Assembly: GCA_910587835.1 (NCBI GenBank)
Contig: CAJUNQ010000069.1
Span: 1-28,064, forward strand
Source of the DNA: an uncultured Oscillospiraceae bacterium
GTDB lineage: Bacteria; Bacillota; Clostridia; Oscillospirales; Acutalibacteraceae
Reading direction: 5' to 3'
DNA: 28,064 nt
Positions 1-8,312 of this stretch are shown in pieces (positions within the stretch are counted from its first letter, which is position 1; each line of letters opens with the position of its first letter). The notes beneath the pieces were generated by a model that saw only the letters and a list, made by a program, of their open reading frames with translations, made no database searches and was not told the DNA's origin. Position numbers and translations under genes: made by a program.

Positions 1-270
1 ACCACAAGATGGAATTATATTTCCATCTTTATATACTGAAACCACTTTTGTAATCTCACTTTCGCCATATGTAAGCATTGTTGATAAAGCATTTCTTTCT
101 GCACACATCCCTATAGAGCCGTCTGTATCAATACATATACCCTTATAAATATTACCTTTTTTCGTGAGTACGGCAGATGCCACACTCCCTACCCACATTT
201 TATTTGAAACATCATGGGGATTCAAAACGCTCATTGCTTCTTCATATAACCTTTTCCATTCTTTGTTCAC
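1..270 (-). CDS. Cytidine deaminase-like protein, N-terminal part (cut by window edge)
   Basis: Ninety codons are visible, reading from a GTG at 270-268 to the window edge. The start is chosen because AAGGAGGA (278-285) lies 7 nt upstream of it. The translation carries the cytidine deaminase zinc-site signature: a C-A-E-R-N-A-L block near residue 64, with Cys as zinc ligand and Glu as the proton shuttle, and a P-S-C-G at the truncated end that looks like the start of the second PCxxC motif. Members of this family hydrolytically deaminate cytidine, deoxycytidine or related nucleosides such as blasticidin S; the substrate cannot be told from this fragment. The gene is strikingly AT-rich with codons unlike the GC-rich genes that follow, which suggests recent transfer. 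The 3' end lies outside the window. Confidence 0.72.
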   Translation of the reverse strand, partial: MNKEWKRLYEEAMSVLNPHDVSNKMWVGSVASAVLTKKGNIYKGICIDTDGSIGMCAERNALSTMLTYGESEITKVVSVYKDGNIIPSCG

Positions 271-333
271 TGTTTTGTCCTCCTTAATAAATCCCGATTT
301 TATTTAACAATGTGTGCCGTGATAATTGTATAA

Positions 334-1878
334 CTATTCGAACTCAATCGTCGCCGGCGGCTTGCTGGTGATGTCATACACCACCCGGGTCACGCCCGGC
401 ACTTCGTTGACGATGCGGTTGGAGGTGCGGCCCAGCAGCTCGTAGGGGAGCTGCACCCAGTCGGCTGTCATGAAATCGCTGGTGTTTACCGCCCGCAGGG
501 CTATGGTCTCGCCGTAGCTGCGGCCGTCGCCCATTACGCCTACGCTGCGGGCTCCGGTGAGCACCGCGAAATACTGCCCGGTCTGGCGGTCCAGCCCGGC
601 CTTTGCCATCTCCTCCCGGAAGATTGCGTCCGCCTCCTGGAGCATGGCCACCCGCTGGGGAGTTACCTCGCCCAGCACCCGCACTGCCAGCCCCGGGCCG
701 GGGAAGGGCTGCCGCCAAACCAGCTCCTCCGGAATGCCCAGCTCCAGGCCTACCCGGCGCACCTCGTCCTTGAACAGGTCCCGCAGGGGCTCTACCAGGC
801 CCTCAAAGCCAATGTCCTCCGGCAGTCCCCCTACATTGTGGTGGGACTTGATTACCGCTGCCTGGCCGCTGCCGCTCTCCACCACGTCGGGATAAATGGT
901 GCCCTGGCACAGCAGCTCTACCTTGCCCAGCTTGGCGGCCTCCGCCTCGAACACCCGGATAAACTCCTCGCCGATGATCTTACGCTTGCGCTCCGGGTCG
1001 GTGACGCCTGCCAGTTTGCCCAGAAACCGCTCCCCGGCATTGACCCGGATAATGTTCATGTGGAATTCTTTGCGGAACACCTGCTCCACCAGGTTGCCCT
1101 CATCTTTACGCAGCAGGCCGTGGTCTACAAAAATGCAGGTCAGATTCTGCCCGATGGCCTGGTGGACCAGCATGGCCGCTACCGAGGAGTCCACCCCGCC
1201 GGACAGGCCGCAGAGCACCTTCCGGTCTCCGATCTGCTCCTTCAGCCGGGCTACCTCCCCTTTGGCAAAGGAACCCATCTCCCAGCCGCCCTCGCACTGG
1301 CACACAAGATAGAGGAAGTTGCGCAGCATCTGGCTTCCATATTCTGTGTGGGCCACCTCGGGGTGGAACTGCACCGCATACAGCCGCCGGGCAGGGTCCT
1401 CCATAGCGGCAACCGGACATTGGGCGCTGTGGGCGCTGGCGGAAAAGCCCTGGGGCAGCTGGTTCACCGCATCGTTGTGGCTCATCCAGGTGACGCTGGG
1501 GGGCACGTCCCGGAAGAGGAGGGAAGCGTCCTCAAACTGGGTCTGGGTCTTGCCGAATTCCGGCGCGCCTGTAGAGGCCACTTTGCCGCCCAGCAGATGG
1601 GCCATGACCTGAGCGCCATAGCAGATGCCCAGCACGGGGACCCCCAGCTGGAACAGCTCAGGAGAGCAGAGGGGGGCGTCCTGGGCGTAAACGCTGCCAG
1701 GACCGCCGGTAAAAATGACGCCCTGGTAGGCAGCCAGCTCAGAGACAGGGGTCCAGTAGGGCTTGATCTGGCAGTAGACCCCCAGGTCCCGGACACGGCG
1801 GGCAATGAGCTGGGCATATTGCCCGCCAAAGTCCAGCACGACCAGGGAGCGGGCAGGCTCTTGGGAGGGAGATGGCAT
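334..1878 (-). CDS. guaA: GMP synthase (glutamine-hydrolysing)
   Basis: Converts XMP to GMP using ATP and glutamine, the last step of de novo guanine nucleotide synthesis in the cytoplasm. The 514-residue product has the normal length and domain order. The N-terminal class I glutamine amidotransferase has its nucleophile in G-I-C-Y-G (Cys86) and the His172/Glu174 pair in Q-F-H-P-E. The ATP pyrophosphatase domain has its P-loop S-G-G-V-D-S at 226-231. The C-terminal dimerisation domain ends in K-P-P-A-T-I-E-F-E. An in-frame ATG exists further upstream at 1941, but it falls inside the predicted -35 box and adds a hydrophobic stretch foreign to the family, so the ATG at 1878 preceded by AAAGG is used. 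The gene is monocistronic here and divergent from the MATE gene. AT-rich DNA begins just past its stop codon. Confidence 0.97.
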   Translation of the reverse strand: MPSPSQEPARSLVVLDFGGQYAQLIARRVRDLGVYCQIKPYWTPVSELAAYQGVIFTGGPGSVYAQDAPLCSPELFQLGVPVLGICYGAQVMAHLLGGKVASTGAPEFGKTQTQFEDASLLFRDVPPSVTWMSHNDAVNQLPQGFSASAHSAQCPVAAMEDPARRLYAVQFHPEVAHTEYGSQMLRNFLYLVCQCEGGWEMGSFAKGEVARLKEQIGDRKVLCGLSGGVDSSVAAMLVHQAIGQNLTCIFVDHGLLRKDEGNLVEQVFRKEFHMNIIRVNAGERFLGKLAGVTDPERKRKIIGEEFIRVFEAEAAKLGKVELLCQGTIYPDVVESGSGQAAVIKSHHNVGGLPEDIGFEGLVEPLRDLFKDEVRRVGLELGIPEELVWRQPFPGPGLAVRVLGEVTPQRVAMLQEADAIFREEMAKAGLDRQTGQYFAVLTGARSVGVMGDGRSYGETIALRAVNTSDFMTADWVQLPYELLGRTSNRIVNEVPGVTRVVYDITSKPPATIEFE

Positions 1879-1912
1879 GGTTAGCACGACCTTTCTGAGA
1901 GGATAATGTAAT

Positions 1913-1941
1913 AGTATAGCAAAAAGCAGGGAAAAAAGCAA
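1913..1941 (-). promoter_or_regulatory. guaA promoter (sigma-A type)
   Basis: On the minus strand, TTGCTT (1936-1941) and TATACT (1913-1918) are separated by exactly 17 nt. Transcription would start near 1906, giving a leader of under 30 nt before the guaA start. That is too short for a purine riboswitch. Confidence 0.7.
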
Positions 1942-2149
1942 GGGCGCATTTTGGTGGGGGGAGTGTCCTACCGGACATTTTATAACGATTTCCTTTCAGG
2001 GGCCTTAACGGGGCAGACCTGCGCGTCCGCCCGTCTCTCCTTCCCAGGGGTTCGGGACTTCCACGGACTAGGCGCTACCTATATTATAATCTGCAAAAGG
2101 GGAGGCAGGGGAAAAGGCTGGACCGGGCTGCTTTCCCTGTTTTCCACTC

Positions 2150-2178
2150 TTGCAAACCCTGTCAGGATGTGCTATGAT
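2150..2178 (+). promoter_or_regulatory. Promoter of the MATE-sfp operon (sigma-A type)
   Basis: TTGCAA (2150-2155) and TATGAT (2173-2178) are separated by 17 nt, about 55 nt upstream of the MATE start codon. Confidence 0.65.
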
Positions 2179-2232
2179 GGTCAACAATCCCCAAATTATA
2201 TTTTTCAATACATTACCGGAGGAAATAAGGAA

Positions 2233-3630
2233 ATGGAAAAGACCAAACGCTTTGACAGCCCTTTTTATGGGCAGATCTTCCGGCTGGTCACCCCCATTGT
2301 GCTGCAAAACCTGCTCAGCTCTGCCGTCAGCTCGGCGGACGTGGTGATGCTGAACTTTGTGGGCCAGTCGGCTATTTCGGCGGTCAGCCTTGCCAGCCAG
2401 TACACCCATGTGCTGTTCATGCTGTTTTACGGCATCGGCACCGGGGCCACCATGCTCTGCGCCCAGTATTATGGCAAAAAGGATTTTCGCGCCATTGAGG
2501 TGGTTCAGGGCATTGCCCTGCGTATTTCCCTCAGTGTCTCGCTGGTGGTGGCGGCGCTGGCTTTGACCATCCCCCAGTATATGATGATGCTGTTCACCAG
2601 CGACCCGGAGCTCATCGCCCTGGGGGCGGAGTATATCCGCATTCTCAGCGTGTGCTACCTGTGCTGGGGCATTACAGAGGTGTATATCTCCATTCTGCGC
2701 AGCGTGGGCCGGGTGACCATTGGCACGGTGCTGAACACCATTGCCGTGCTGCTGAATGTGGTGCTGAACGCCCTGTTTATTTTCGGCTGGCTGGGCGTTC
2801 CCAAAATGGGAGCTGCCGGCGTGGCCCTGGCCACCTCCATCTCCCGGCTGGTGGAGCTGGCCCTGTGCTTTGTGGTGTCCGCCCGGTCTAAGGACATCAA
2901 GCTGAAGCTGCGCATGATTTTTGTGCGCAACAAGGCCTTGTTTACCGACTTTATGAAGCTCTCTCTCCCTGCCGTGGCCAACGATGTGGTGTGGGGGCTG
3001 GCCTTTTCCATGTACTCGGTGATTCTGGGTCATCTGGGCAGCGACGCGGTGGCGGCAAACTCTCTGGCAGCGGTGGTGCGCAACTTTGGCACCATTCTCT
3101 GCTTTGGCTTTGCCAACGCCGGGGGCATTCTGCTGGGGCAGAAAATCGGCGAGGGCAAAATGGAGGAGGCCCGGGGAGACGGCAGACGGCTGCTGTGGGT
3201 GACCGTGGCCTCCGGGGCCATAGGGGGGCTGATTGTGCTGGCGGCCCGGCCCTTTGTGCTGGGCTATGCCCAGGGGGGCAACTTTACCCAGGCGGCGCTG
3301 GATTACCTGGGGGTCATGCTGCTGATCAACAGCTACTACATTATGGGCTGCGCGGTGAACACCACCCTTATCGCCGGGGTGTTCCGTGCCGGGGGCGACA
3401 GCCGCTTCGGGCTCATCTGCGACTTTTTCACCATGTGGGTTTATGCGGTGCCGGTAGGCTTTTTTGTGGCCTTTGTGCTCAAGCTGCCGGTGCTTTGGGT
3501 CTACTTCATTCTCTGTCTGGACGAGTTCGTCAAGTGGCCCTGGGTGCTTCACCGCTACCGCTCGGGCAAATGGCTGAAGAACATCACCCGGGACAATCTG
3601 TTCCAGGAGCAGAAAACCGCGAAGGACTGA
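2233..3630 (+). CDS. MATE family multidrug/toxin efflux transporter
   Basis: A 465-residue polytopic membrane protein of the multidrug and toxic compound extrusion family, which exports cationic drugs or metabolites by Na+ or H+ antiport. The length fits the usual 12 transmembrane helices in two six-helix bundles. The N-terminal half carries typical features: an early P-I-V-L-Q-N-L segment, a V-D/A-D-V-V-M-L-like helix and the G-I-G-T-G-A-T-M-L-C-A-Q-Y-Y-G-K stretch. The start at 2233 is chosen because GGAGG (2218-2222) lies 10 nt upstream and the protein then begins with a short cytoplasmic segment. The open frame extends further upstream, but through the promoter region. The gene is followed after 4 nt by the phosphopantetheinyl transferase gene, so the two are probably cotranscribed. 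The substrate is unknown. Confidence 0.9.
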   Translation: MEKTKRFDSPFYGQIFRLVTPIVLQNLLSSAVSSADVVMLNFVGQSAISAVSLASQYTHVLFMLFYGIGTGATMLCAQYYGKKDFRAIEVVQGIALRISLSVSLVVAALALTIPQYMMMLFTSDPELIALGAEYIRILSVCYLCWGITEVYISILRSVGRVTIGTVLNTIAVLLNVVLNALFIFGWLGVPKMGAAGVALATSISRLVELALCFVVSARSKDIKLKLRMIFVRNKALFTDFMKLSLPAVANDVVWGLAFSMYSVILGHLGSDAVAANSLAAVVRNFGTILCFGFANAGGILLGQKIGEGKMEEARGDGRRLLWVTVASGAIGGLIVLAARPFVLGYAQGGNFTQAALDYLGVMLLINSYYIMGCAVNTTLIAGVFRAGGDSRFGLICDFFTMWVYAVPVGFFVAFVLKLPVLWVYFILCLDEFVKWPWVLHRYRSGKWLKNITRDNLFQEQKTAKD

Positions 3631-3634
3631 CAGA

Positions 3635-4267
3635 ATGCTTACCCTTTATATCACATCCTTTTCCACAGACCTGCCACGGGGAGAAAAGAAGCGGACCGAA
3701 ACCCGGGCAGGCCGGGCGCTGCTGGCATATGCCCTGCAAAGGCGCGGCGCGCTTCCTGCCTCCTTTTGGGCAAAGGGGGCGGACGTGAACCAGATGCTCT
3801 GCTATGGCCCCCACGGCAAGCCGTTTTTTCGCGAGCTGGGGCTGCAGTTCAACATCAGCCACAGCCACGGGCTGGCAGTCTGCGGGCTGTCCTCCCTGCC
3901 TCTGGGCGTGGATGTGGAGCGGGCGCGGCGGTTCTCTCCGGCGCTGCGGGAGCGGACCGCCGCACCCGAGGAGGCCGGGCTGTGGCAGACAGACTCCCCT
4001 GACGGGACGCTGACCCAGCTGTGGACCTGTAAGGAGAGCTATATCAAATATACCGGGCTGGGGCTGAGCCAGGGGGTAGAGGGGATTCGGTTTGCCGCCC
4101 TGGGGCAGAGGCCGCAGCTGGCGCGGGGGGGAGGCGTTCGCTTTTTCTCCCTTCCGCTTTTGCGTGGGGGAGAGAGGTTCTGGCTGACAGTGTGCCATGA
4201 GGGCGGGCCTGTAGGGGTGGAGTTTGTCCCCCGGCGCAGCGCGGAGGCCTGGGGCGAAGCGCAATAG
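3635..4267 (+). CDS. 4'-phosphopantetheinyl transferase, Sfp type
   Basis: Transfers the phosphopantetheine arm of CoA to a conserved serine of a carrier protein. In a 210-residue product the Sfp-family motifs are clear: G-K-P-F-F then F-N-I-S-H-S-H-G (about 61-79), the magnesium-binding G-V-D-V-E (91-95), and W-x-x-K-E-S-Y-I-K-Y-T-G-L-G (130-143). It starts 4 nt after the MATE stop codon and is probably translationally coupled to it. No polyketide, nonribosomal peptide or fatty-acid synthase gene lies in this window, so its carrier protein cannot be inferred from context. It may serve acyl carrier protein generally, or a synthase elsewhere. Length and motifs are complete. Confidence 0.92.
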   Translation: MLTLYITSFSTDLPRGEKKRTETRAGRALLAYALQRRGALPASFWAKGADVNQMLCYGPHGKPFFRELGLQFNISHSHGLAVCGLSSLPLGVDVERARRFSPALRERTAAPEEAGLWQTDSPDGTLTQLWTCKESYIKYTGLGLSQGVEGIRFAALGQRPQLARGGGVRFFSLPLLRGGERFWLTVCHEGGPVGVEFVPRRSAEAWGEAQ

Positions 4268-4741
4268 CGGACGCTCCGCAGCCGGTTAGTTTCAGAGCAG
4301 AAGCTTCCCGGTCTGTCCTTCCTATATAGAATAGGGACGCAGACAGCTTGCAGGGAGAGTAGCCTTTGACGTGTCATGAAGAAACCATGAAGCAACAAAG
4401 AATCAGGTTGTTTTTTAAGGCCGGTAGGCCACGCAATTTGACTGGGGCAGCGAGGCGTACCCAAAACGAAGCGTTTATGAAGCAAGGCTTTGGTGGGCGT
4501 TCAGAAAAGCTTCGCCCTCCTTTTTCAAAGAGGGGGGCTTAGGGGCAAGGCTCCCAAGCAGCCGGAGACCACTCTATGGTCATAACCTCTTTCTCTAGGA
4601 CACTCCTGCGGCGACGTCTTGCCGTTCCAATTCAAAAACGCCAGGCCATTGGCATAGCCCAGGACATTCCCGCATAAGAATGGACCATGAAAACAGGCGG
4701 CGCAGCTGCATACAGCCGCTGAAAAGAGAGGTCGATGTGGA
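4268..4741. other. Intergenic region without a convincing gene
   Basis: This 474-bp stretch follows the phosphopantetheinyl transferase gene. It contains an 8-bp hairpin with one G-U pair (4514-4521 with 4531-4538) that lacks a following T-tract. A minus-strand open frame at 4525-4779 has no convincing ribosome binding site and no family I recognise. Base composition is mixed, possibly the remains of a decayed gene or a dispersed repeat. I see no RNA gene. Confidence 0.45.
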
Positions 4742-5410
4742 ATGTTCGTGTCAATGAAGGCCAGCAGAAAGCGGATCATTGCGTTCCTTGTTCTGGCGGC
4801 GGCAGTGGTAGCTGCGGTGGCCTACCTACGGTGGGGCAAGGGGACGGAGCCCCAGGCCCAGACCTTTACCGGAGAGACCAACGAGGAGCGGGTGGCTTTT
4901 CTTCAGAGCTTCGGCTGGCAGACAGAAGCCGGGCCTGCCGAGACCCGTGAGGTGATGATCCCGGCCCAGTTCAATGACGTCTACCAGAACTACAACGCCA
5001 TGCAGCAGGCCCAGGGCTTTGACCTGGCGCCCTACGCGGGAGAGGTGGTTACCCAGTACAAATATAAGGTAACCAACTACCCCGGAGAGACCGAGGTGTT
5101 CGCAACGCTTTTGGTGTATGGCCGGCTGATTATCGGCGGCGACCTGGCCTGTGCCGAGGCAAACGGCTTTATGCACGGCTTTGCGGCAGACAGCGCCCGC
5201 TATGGCGAGGCCACCCCCAGGCCAGAGGCGGCTTCCAGCGCCCTGGAGAGCGGGACGGAGGGTCTGGCGAGCAGCGACGTGGAAAGCGCCGCTGCCGAAG
5301 CCACGCCTGTCCCTGAAAGCAGTGTGGAGAGCGCTGTGACAGAGGAGAGCGTTGCGAGTGGAGAAAATGTGGAAAGTACCGGCGCGGAGGCAGGCTGGCC
5401 CACCGACTGA
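4742..5410 (+). CDS. DUF4830 domain protein, membrane anchored
   Basis: A 222-residue protein of unknown function. It begins with a basic segment and one hydrophobic helix (about residues 12-30), so it is probably anchored in the membrane with the rest outside. The body (about 43-150) matches what I know of DUF4830: T-N-E-E-R-V-A-F-L near its start, a V-M-I-P-x-x-F-N-D-V-Y-x-N-Y-N block, a V-T-N-Y-P-G stretch, and a closing G-G-D with a short F-M-H-G-F. The last ~70 residues are a low-complexity Ser/Glu/Ala-rich tail. The start at 4742 is preceded by GAGAGG at 4726-4731, 10 nt away; a second Met lies four codons in. It stands alone between two intergenic stretches over 400 bp, so context gives no clue to its role. 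Confidence 0.8.
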   Translation: MFVSMKASRKRIIAFLVLAAAVVAAVAYLRWGKGTEPQAQTFTGETNEERVAFLQSFGWQTEAGPAETREVMIPAQFNDVYQNYNAMQQAQGFDLAPYAGEVVTQYKYKVTNYPGETEVFATLLVYGRLIIGGDLACAEANGFMHGFAADSARYGEATPRPEAASSALESGTEGLASSDVESAAAEATPVPESSVESAVTEESVASGENVESTGAEAGWPTD

Positions 5411-5478
5411 CCCGGCAACGGCCCGGCCAGTCTCTAAGCGCGAACAGCCCAGGCCCGCCTGCGCTGGTTAAACGGAGT

Positions 5479-5512
5479 TTTCCCCCAAGTTGTGTTGAAA
5501 ACTTGGGGGAAA
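5479..5512. terminator. Strong hairpin, probable terminator of the DUF4830 gene
   Basis: A perfect 13-bp inverted repeat (5479-5491 with 5500-5512, core CCCCCAAGTT) encloses an 8-nt loop about 70 nt after the DUF4830 stop codon. The downstream side has only a weak T-run, so termination efficiency is uncertain. Confidence 0.45.
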
Positions 5513-5687
5513 TTGTTGAGAACGGAAAGTGGCAAACCGACACCAAGTATAGGCATTGAGGCGGGGCCGGGTACAAATTATACGGGATCCGCCGGGAGCA
5601 TGTCATTTTAAACATAATTCTGTCATGACTCTTTAATTTTGGTAAAGGCATACAAAGGCTGTTAAAAAACTTTGGATATAAAGGGGC

Positions 5688-5716
5688 TTTTCATCTGCCG
5701 GATTTTCTGATATAAT
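5688..5716 (+). promoter_or_regulatory. Extended -10 promoter of the sugar ABC ATPase gene
   Basis: A perfect TATAAT (5711-5716) is preceded by TG at 5708-5709, forming the extended -10 motif TGnTATAAT. The -35 region is weak (TTTTCA, 5688-5693, 17-nt spacing). Transcription would start near 5723. Confidence 0.65.
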
Positions 5717-5859
5717 ACAGATAAATCAATTAGGTCAGCCGAGGAGGACGGCGCAAAATTCACAACAACAGCGCCACTTGGGACTGAGCCCGCAAAGCAG
5801 CTTGGGGCTGGCCCAGCGGCCTTGTCCGCCCTCGCAGAGCCTGACAGGAGGAAAAACAT

Positions 5860-6972
5860 ATGGCAAGCTTGAGTCTGAGGAATATCTATAAGATCTACGC
5901 CGGCGGCGTTACAGCCGTTACGGACTTCAACCTGGAGATTGCTGACAAGGAATTCATCATTCTGGTCGGCCCTTCCGGCTGCGGCAAGTCCACTACCCTG
6001 CGCATGATCGCCGGCCTGGAGGAGATCAGCAAGGGCGAGCTGTACATCGGCGACACCCTCAGCAACGATATCGCTCCCAAGGACCGCGATATCGCCATGG
6101 TGTTCCAGAACTACGCCCTGTATCCCCACATGACGGTTTTTGACAACATGGCCTTTGGCCTGAAGCTGCGCAAGACTCCCAAGGATGAGATTAAGCGCCG
6201 CGTGGAAGAGGCTGCCCGCATCCTGGACATCGCCCATCTGCTGGACCGCAAGCCCAAGGCTCTGTCCGGCGGTCAGAGACAGCGCGTGGCTCTGGGCCGC
6301 GCCATTGTTCGCGATCCCAAGGTCTTCCTGCTCGACGAGCCTCTGTCCAACCTGGACGCCAAGCTCCGCGCCCAAATGCGTACCGAGATTGCCAAGCTGC
6401 ACACCAAGCTGGGCACCACATTCATTTACGTTACCCATGACCAGACCGAGGCCATGACCATGGGCGACCGCATCGTGGTAATGAAGGACGGCTTCATCCA
6501 GCAGGTGGACACGCCCCAGAACCTGTACGAGTATCCTGTCAACGAGTTCGTGGCCGGCTTCATGGGCTCTCCTCAGATGAACTTCATCGACGCCAAGTGC
6601 AACAAGTCCGGCAGCGACTTCACCCTGACCTTTGGCGCCTGCACCATCACCATCCCCGCCAAGAAGGCGGAGGGCACCACTATCTCCAACTATGTGGGCA
6701 AAGAGGTTGTCTTCGGCATTCGTCCCGAGGATGTACATGACGAGCCCGACTTCATCGAGAAGGTGGGCGGCGCCCATGTTACCTGCGAGGTGGAGGTCAC
6801 CGAGCTGATGGGCGATGAGACCTATCTGTACCTGGACTGCGAGGGCAACGCTGTTACCGCCCGTGTGGAGCCCACCTCCACTGCGAAGCCCGGCGACAAG
6901 TGCAAGATTGCTTTCGACCTGAACAAGATGCATGTGTTCGACAAGGAGACCGAGGTTACTGTTATCAACTAA
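5860..6972 (+). CDS. ugpC: Sugar ABC transporter ATP-binding protein, MsmX/UgpC type
   Basis: A 370-residue ATPase of the carbohydrate-uptake ABC family, which powers import by binding pairs of membrane permeases. Walker A is G-P-S-G-C-G-K-S-T (37-45), the signature L-S-G-G-Q-R-Q lies at 135-141, Walker B is V-F-L-L-D-E-P (155-161), and the switch His is 193. The C-terminal ~130 residues form the TOBE/regulatory region expected of this group. AGGAGG (5846-5851) lies 8 nt before the ATG. No permease or binding-protein gene is adjacent. In Bacillota such orphan ATPases (MsmX in Bacillus subtilis) serve several sugar importers encoded elsewhere, and that role is inferred here. Codon choice looks strongly optimised, consistent with high expression. 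The symbol follows common annotation practice; msmX would be equally apt. Confidence 0.93.
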   Translation: MASLSLRNIYKIYAGGVTAVTDFNLEIADKEFIILVGPSGCGKSTTLRMIAGLEEISKGELYIGDTLSNDIAPKDRDIAMVFQNYALYPHMTVFDNMAFGLKLRKTPKDEIKRRVEEAARILDIAHLLDRKPKALSGGQRQRVALGRAIVRDPKVFLLDEPLSNLDAKLRAQMRTEIAKLHTKLGTTFIYVTHDQTEAMTMGDRIVVMKDGFIQQVDTPQNLYEYPVNEFVAGFMGSPQMNFIDAKCNKSGSDFTLTFGACTITIPAKKAEGTTISNYVGKEVVFGIRPEDVHDEPDFIEKVGGAHVTCEVEVTELMGDETYLYLDCEGNAVTARVEPTSTAKPGDKCKIAFDLNKMHVFDKETEVTVIN

Positions 6973-6987
6973 AAGCTTGCCATTTTG

Positions 6988-7021
6988 GGGCCAGCGGTGA
7001 AAGCCGCTGGTCCTTTGTTTT
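6988..7021 (+). terminator. Intrinsic terminator after the ABC ATPase gene
   Basis: A 7-bp CCAGCGG/CCGCTGG stem (6991-6997 with 7004-7010), extended by three outer pairs, is followed by TTTGTTTTA. It lies just after the stop codon. Confidence 0.85.
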
Positions 7022-7118
7022 AGACTTATTATGAGGGGGACCCGACCTTGAAGTTGGATGGCGGGCCGGTGTTGTGGGGGCGGCTTCTTGGCTTTTCTGA
7101 TATGCTTTTAGGTTTTGC

Positions 7119-7147
7119 TTGAAATTTTTGTTGAAATCGTGTATAAT
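7119..7147 (+). promoter_or_regulatory. Promoter of the PucR-type regulator gene (sigma-A type)
   Basis: TTGAAA (7119-7124) and a perfect TATAAT (7142-7147) are separated by 17 nt. The start site would be near 7154. This is probably also the main promoter for ftsEX downstream, since no other clear promoter was seen before ftsE. Confidence 0.8.
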
Positions 7148-7229
7148 AGCAGTAGTTGTTTCCACGCTCGGTGGACTTGCCTTTTGTCCGCTGTTTTTAC
7201 CAATATATCAAAGGTGAGGGGAGAAATTT

Positions 7230-8312
7230 ATGTCTAACAGATTGTTTCAGGGCATCATCCACCAGATGAGTGATGCCATTGACCGCACCATCGGCGTCAT
7301 GGACGAGTCCTCTGTTGTGATTGCCTGCAGCGACCTGAGTCGTGTTGGAGATGTGTTTGGCGACGGTGTGATGGAGAACATGGGCAGCGACGAGGTCTTT
7401 ATTGACAACGAATATACCTTCAAGTCCTTTGGCAGTCGGCGGCGTCCCGGCTATGCGGCCTTTGTCTCCGGCGCGGACCCGGACGCCCGGCGGTATGTGC
7501 GCATTCTGGCTGTGGCCATGGACAACATCAAGCAGTATTATGACGAGAAGTATGACCGGGGCAATTTCATTAAAAATGTTATTCTGGACAACATCCTCCC
7601 TGGCGATATCTACCTGAAAAGCCATGAGCTCCATTTTGATTCAGACGTCTCCCGGGTGTGCCTGCTTATTAAGGTCAACGACAAGAATGAGGTCTCGGCC
7701 TTTGAGGTGCTGCAAAACCTGTTCCCGGACAAGAACAAGGACTTTGTTATCAACATCAACGAGACGGACATTGCGCTGGTCAAGGAGATTCGTCCGGACA
7801 TCACTGAGAAGGATATTGACAAGCTGGCCCGGTCCATTGTGGACACCCTGACCGGGGAGTTTTACGCTCACTGCTGCGTGGGCATCGGCACGGTGGTGGA
7901 CAACATCAAGGAGCTGGCCCGGTCCTTCAAGGAGGCCCAGACTGCCCTGGAGGTGGGCAAGGTGTTTGACACGGCCCGGGATATTGTGAGCTACAACAAC
8001 CTGGGCATTGCCCGGCTGATTTACCAGCTGCCCACCACCCTGTGCGAGATGTTCCTCAAGGAGGTCTTCAAGCGTGGCTCCATCGAGAGCCTGGACCATG
8101 AGACCCTGTTCACCATTCAGCGTTTCTTTGAGAACAGCCTCAATGTCTCCGAGACCTCCCGCAAGCTGTTTGTCCACCGCAACACGCTGGTGTATCGGTT
8201 GGAGAAGATTAAAAAGCTCACCGGCCTGGACCTGCGGGAGTTTGAGGACGCCATTGTTTTCAAGGTGGCGTTGATGGTCAAGCGTTACCTGACCAATAAC
8301 AGCAAGTTCTAG
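7230..8312 (+). CDS. PucR/CdaR-type transcriptional regulator
   Basis: A 360-residue cytoplasmic protein. The last ~60 residues form the PucR C-terminal helix-turn-helix: after F-F-E-N-S-L-N-V-S-E-T-S comes a recognition segment with H-R-N-T-L-V-Y-R-L-E-K-I, a hallmark of the PucR/CdaR family, ending in a short helix. The middle region (about 125-260) resembles the degenerate GGDEF-like domain found in such regulators. The N-terminal ~110 residues would be the sensing part; its ligand is unknown. The start at 7230 has a purine-rich GAGGGGAG 6 nt upstream and a strong promoter. The gene sits between a sugar ABC ATPase (separated by a terminator) and ftsE (54 nt downstream). The spacing suggests cotranscription with ftsEX, an unusual pairing for a family that mostly controls catabolic genes. 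Confidence 0.85.
   Translation: MSNRLFQGIIHQMSDAIDRTIGVMDESSVVIACSDLSRVGDVFGDGVMENMGSDEVFIDNEYTFKSFGSRRRPGYAAFVSGADPDARRYVRILAVAMDNIKQYYDEKYDRGNFIKNVILDNILPGDIYLKSHELHFDSDVSRVCLLIKVNDKNEVSAFEVLQNLFPDKNKDFVININETDIALVKEIRPDITEKDIDKLARSIVDTLTGEFYAHCCVGIGTVVDNIKELARSFKEAQTALEVGKVFDTARDIVSYNNLGIARLIYQLPTTLCEMFLKEVFKRGSIESLDHETLFTIQRFFENSLNVSETSRKLFVHRNTLVYRLEKIKKLTGLDLREFEDAIVFKVALMVKRYLTNNSKF

Larger units (their letters stand above)
1879..2232. other. Intergenic region between divergent guaA and MATE genes
   Basis: This 354-bp region holds the guaA promoter on the left and the MATE promoter on the right. A small TGTCC/GGACA inverted repeat lies near 1966-1979. I see no RNA gene or riboswitch, and the open frames running through it lack ribosome binding sites. 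Confidence 0.6.
5411..5859. other. Intergenic region: hairpin, promoter and leader of the ABC ATPase gene
   Basis: This 449-bp region contains a perfect 13-bp hairpin at 5479-5512, an AT-rich stretch, an extended -10 promoter at 5708-5716, and a transcribed leader of roughly 135 nt. The leader is GC-rich and can form several short stems; its ends (GTCAG and CTGAC) are complementary. No open reading frame with a ribosome binding site was seen. Confidence 0.55.

Noticed and set aside
1879..1941. Purine riboswitch in front of guaA
   Set aside because: The predicted leader is under 30 nt and no riboswitch core sequence is present in either orientation.
4525..4779. 84-codon minus-strand open frame
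   Set aside because: No ribosome binding site, overlaps the start of the DUF4830 gene, and has unusual Cys/Pro-rich composition with no recognisable domain.
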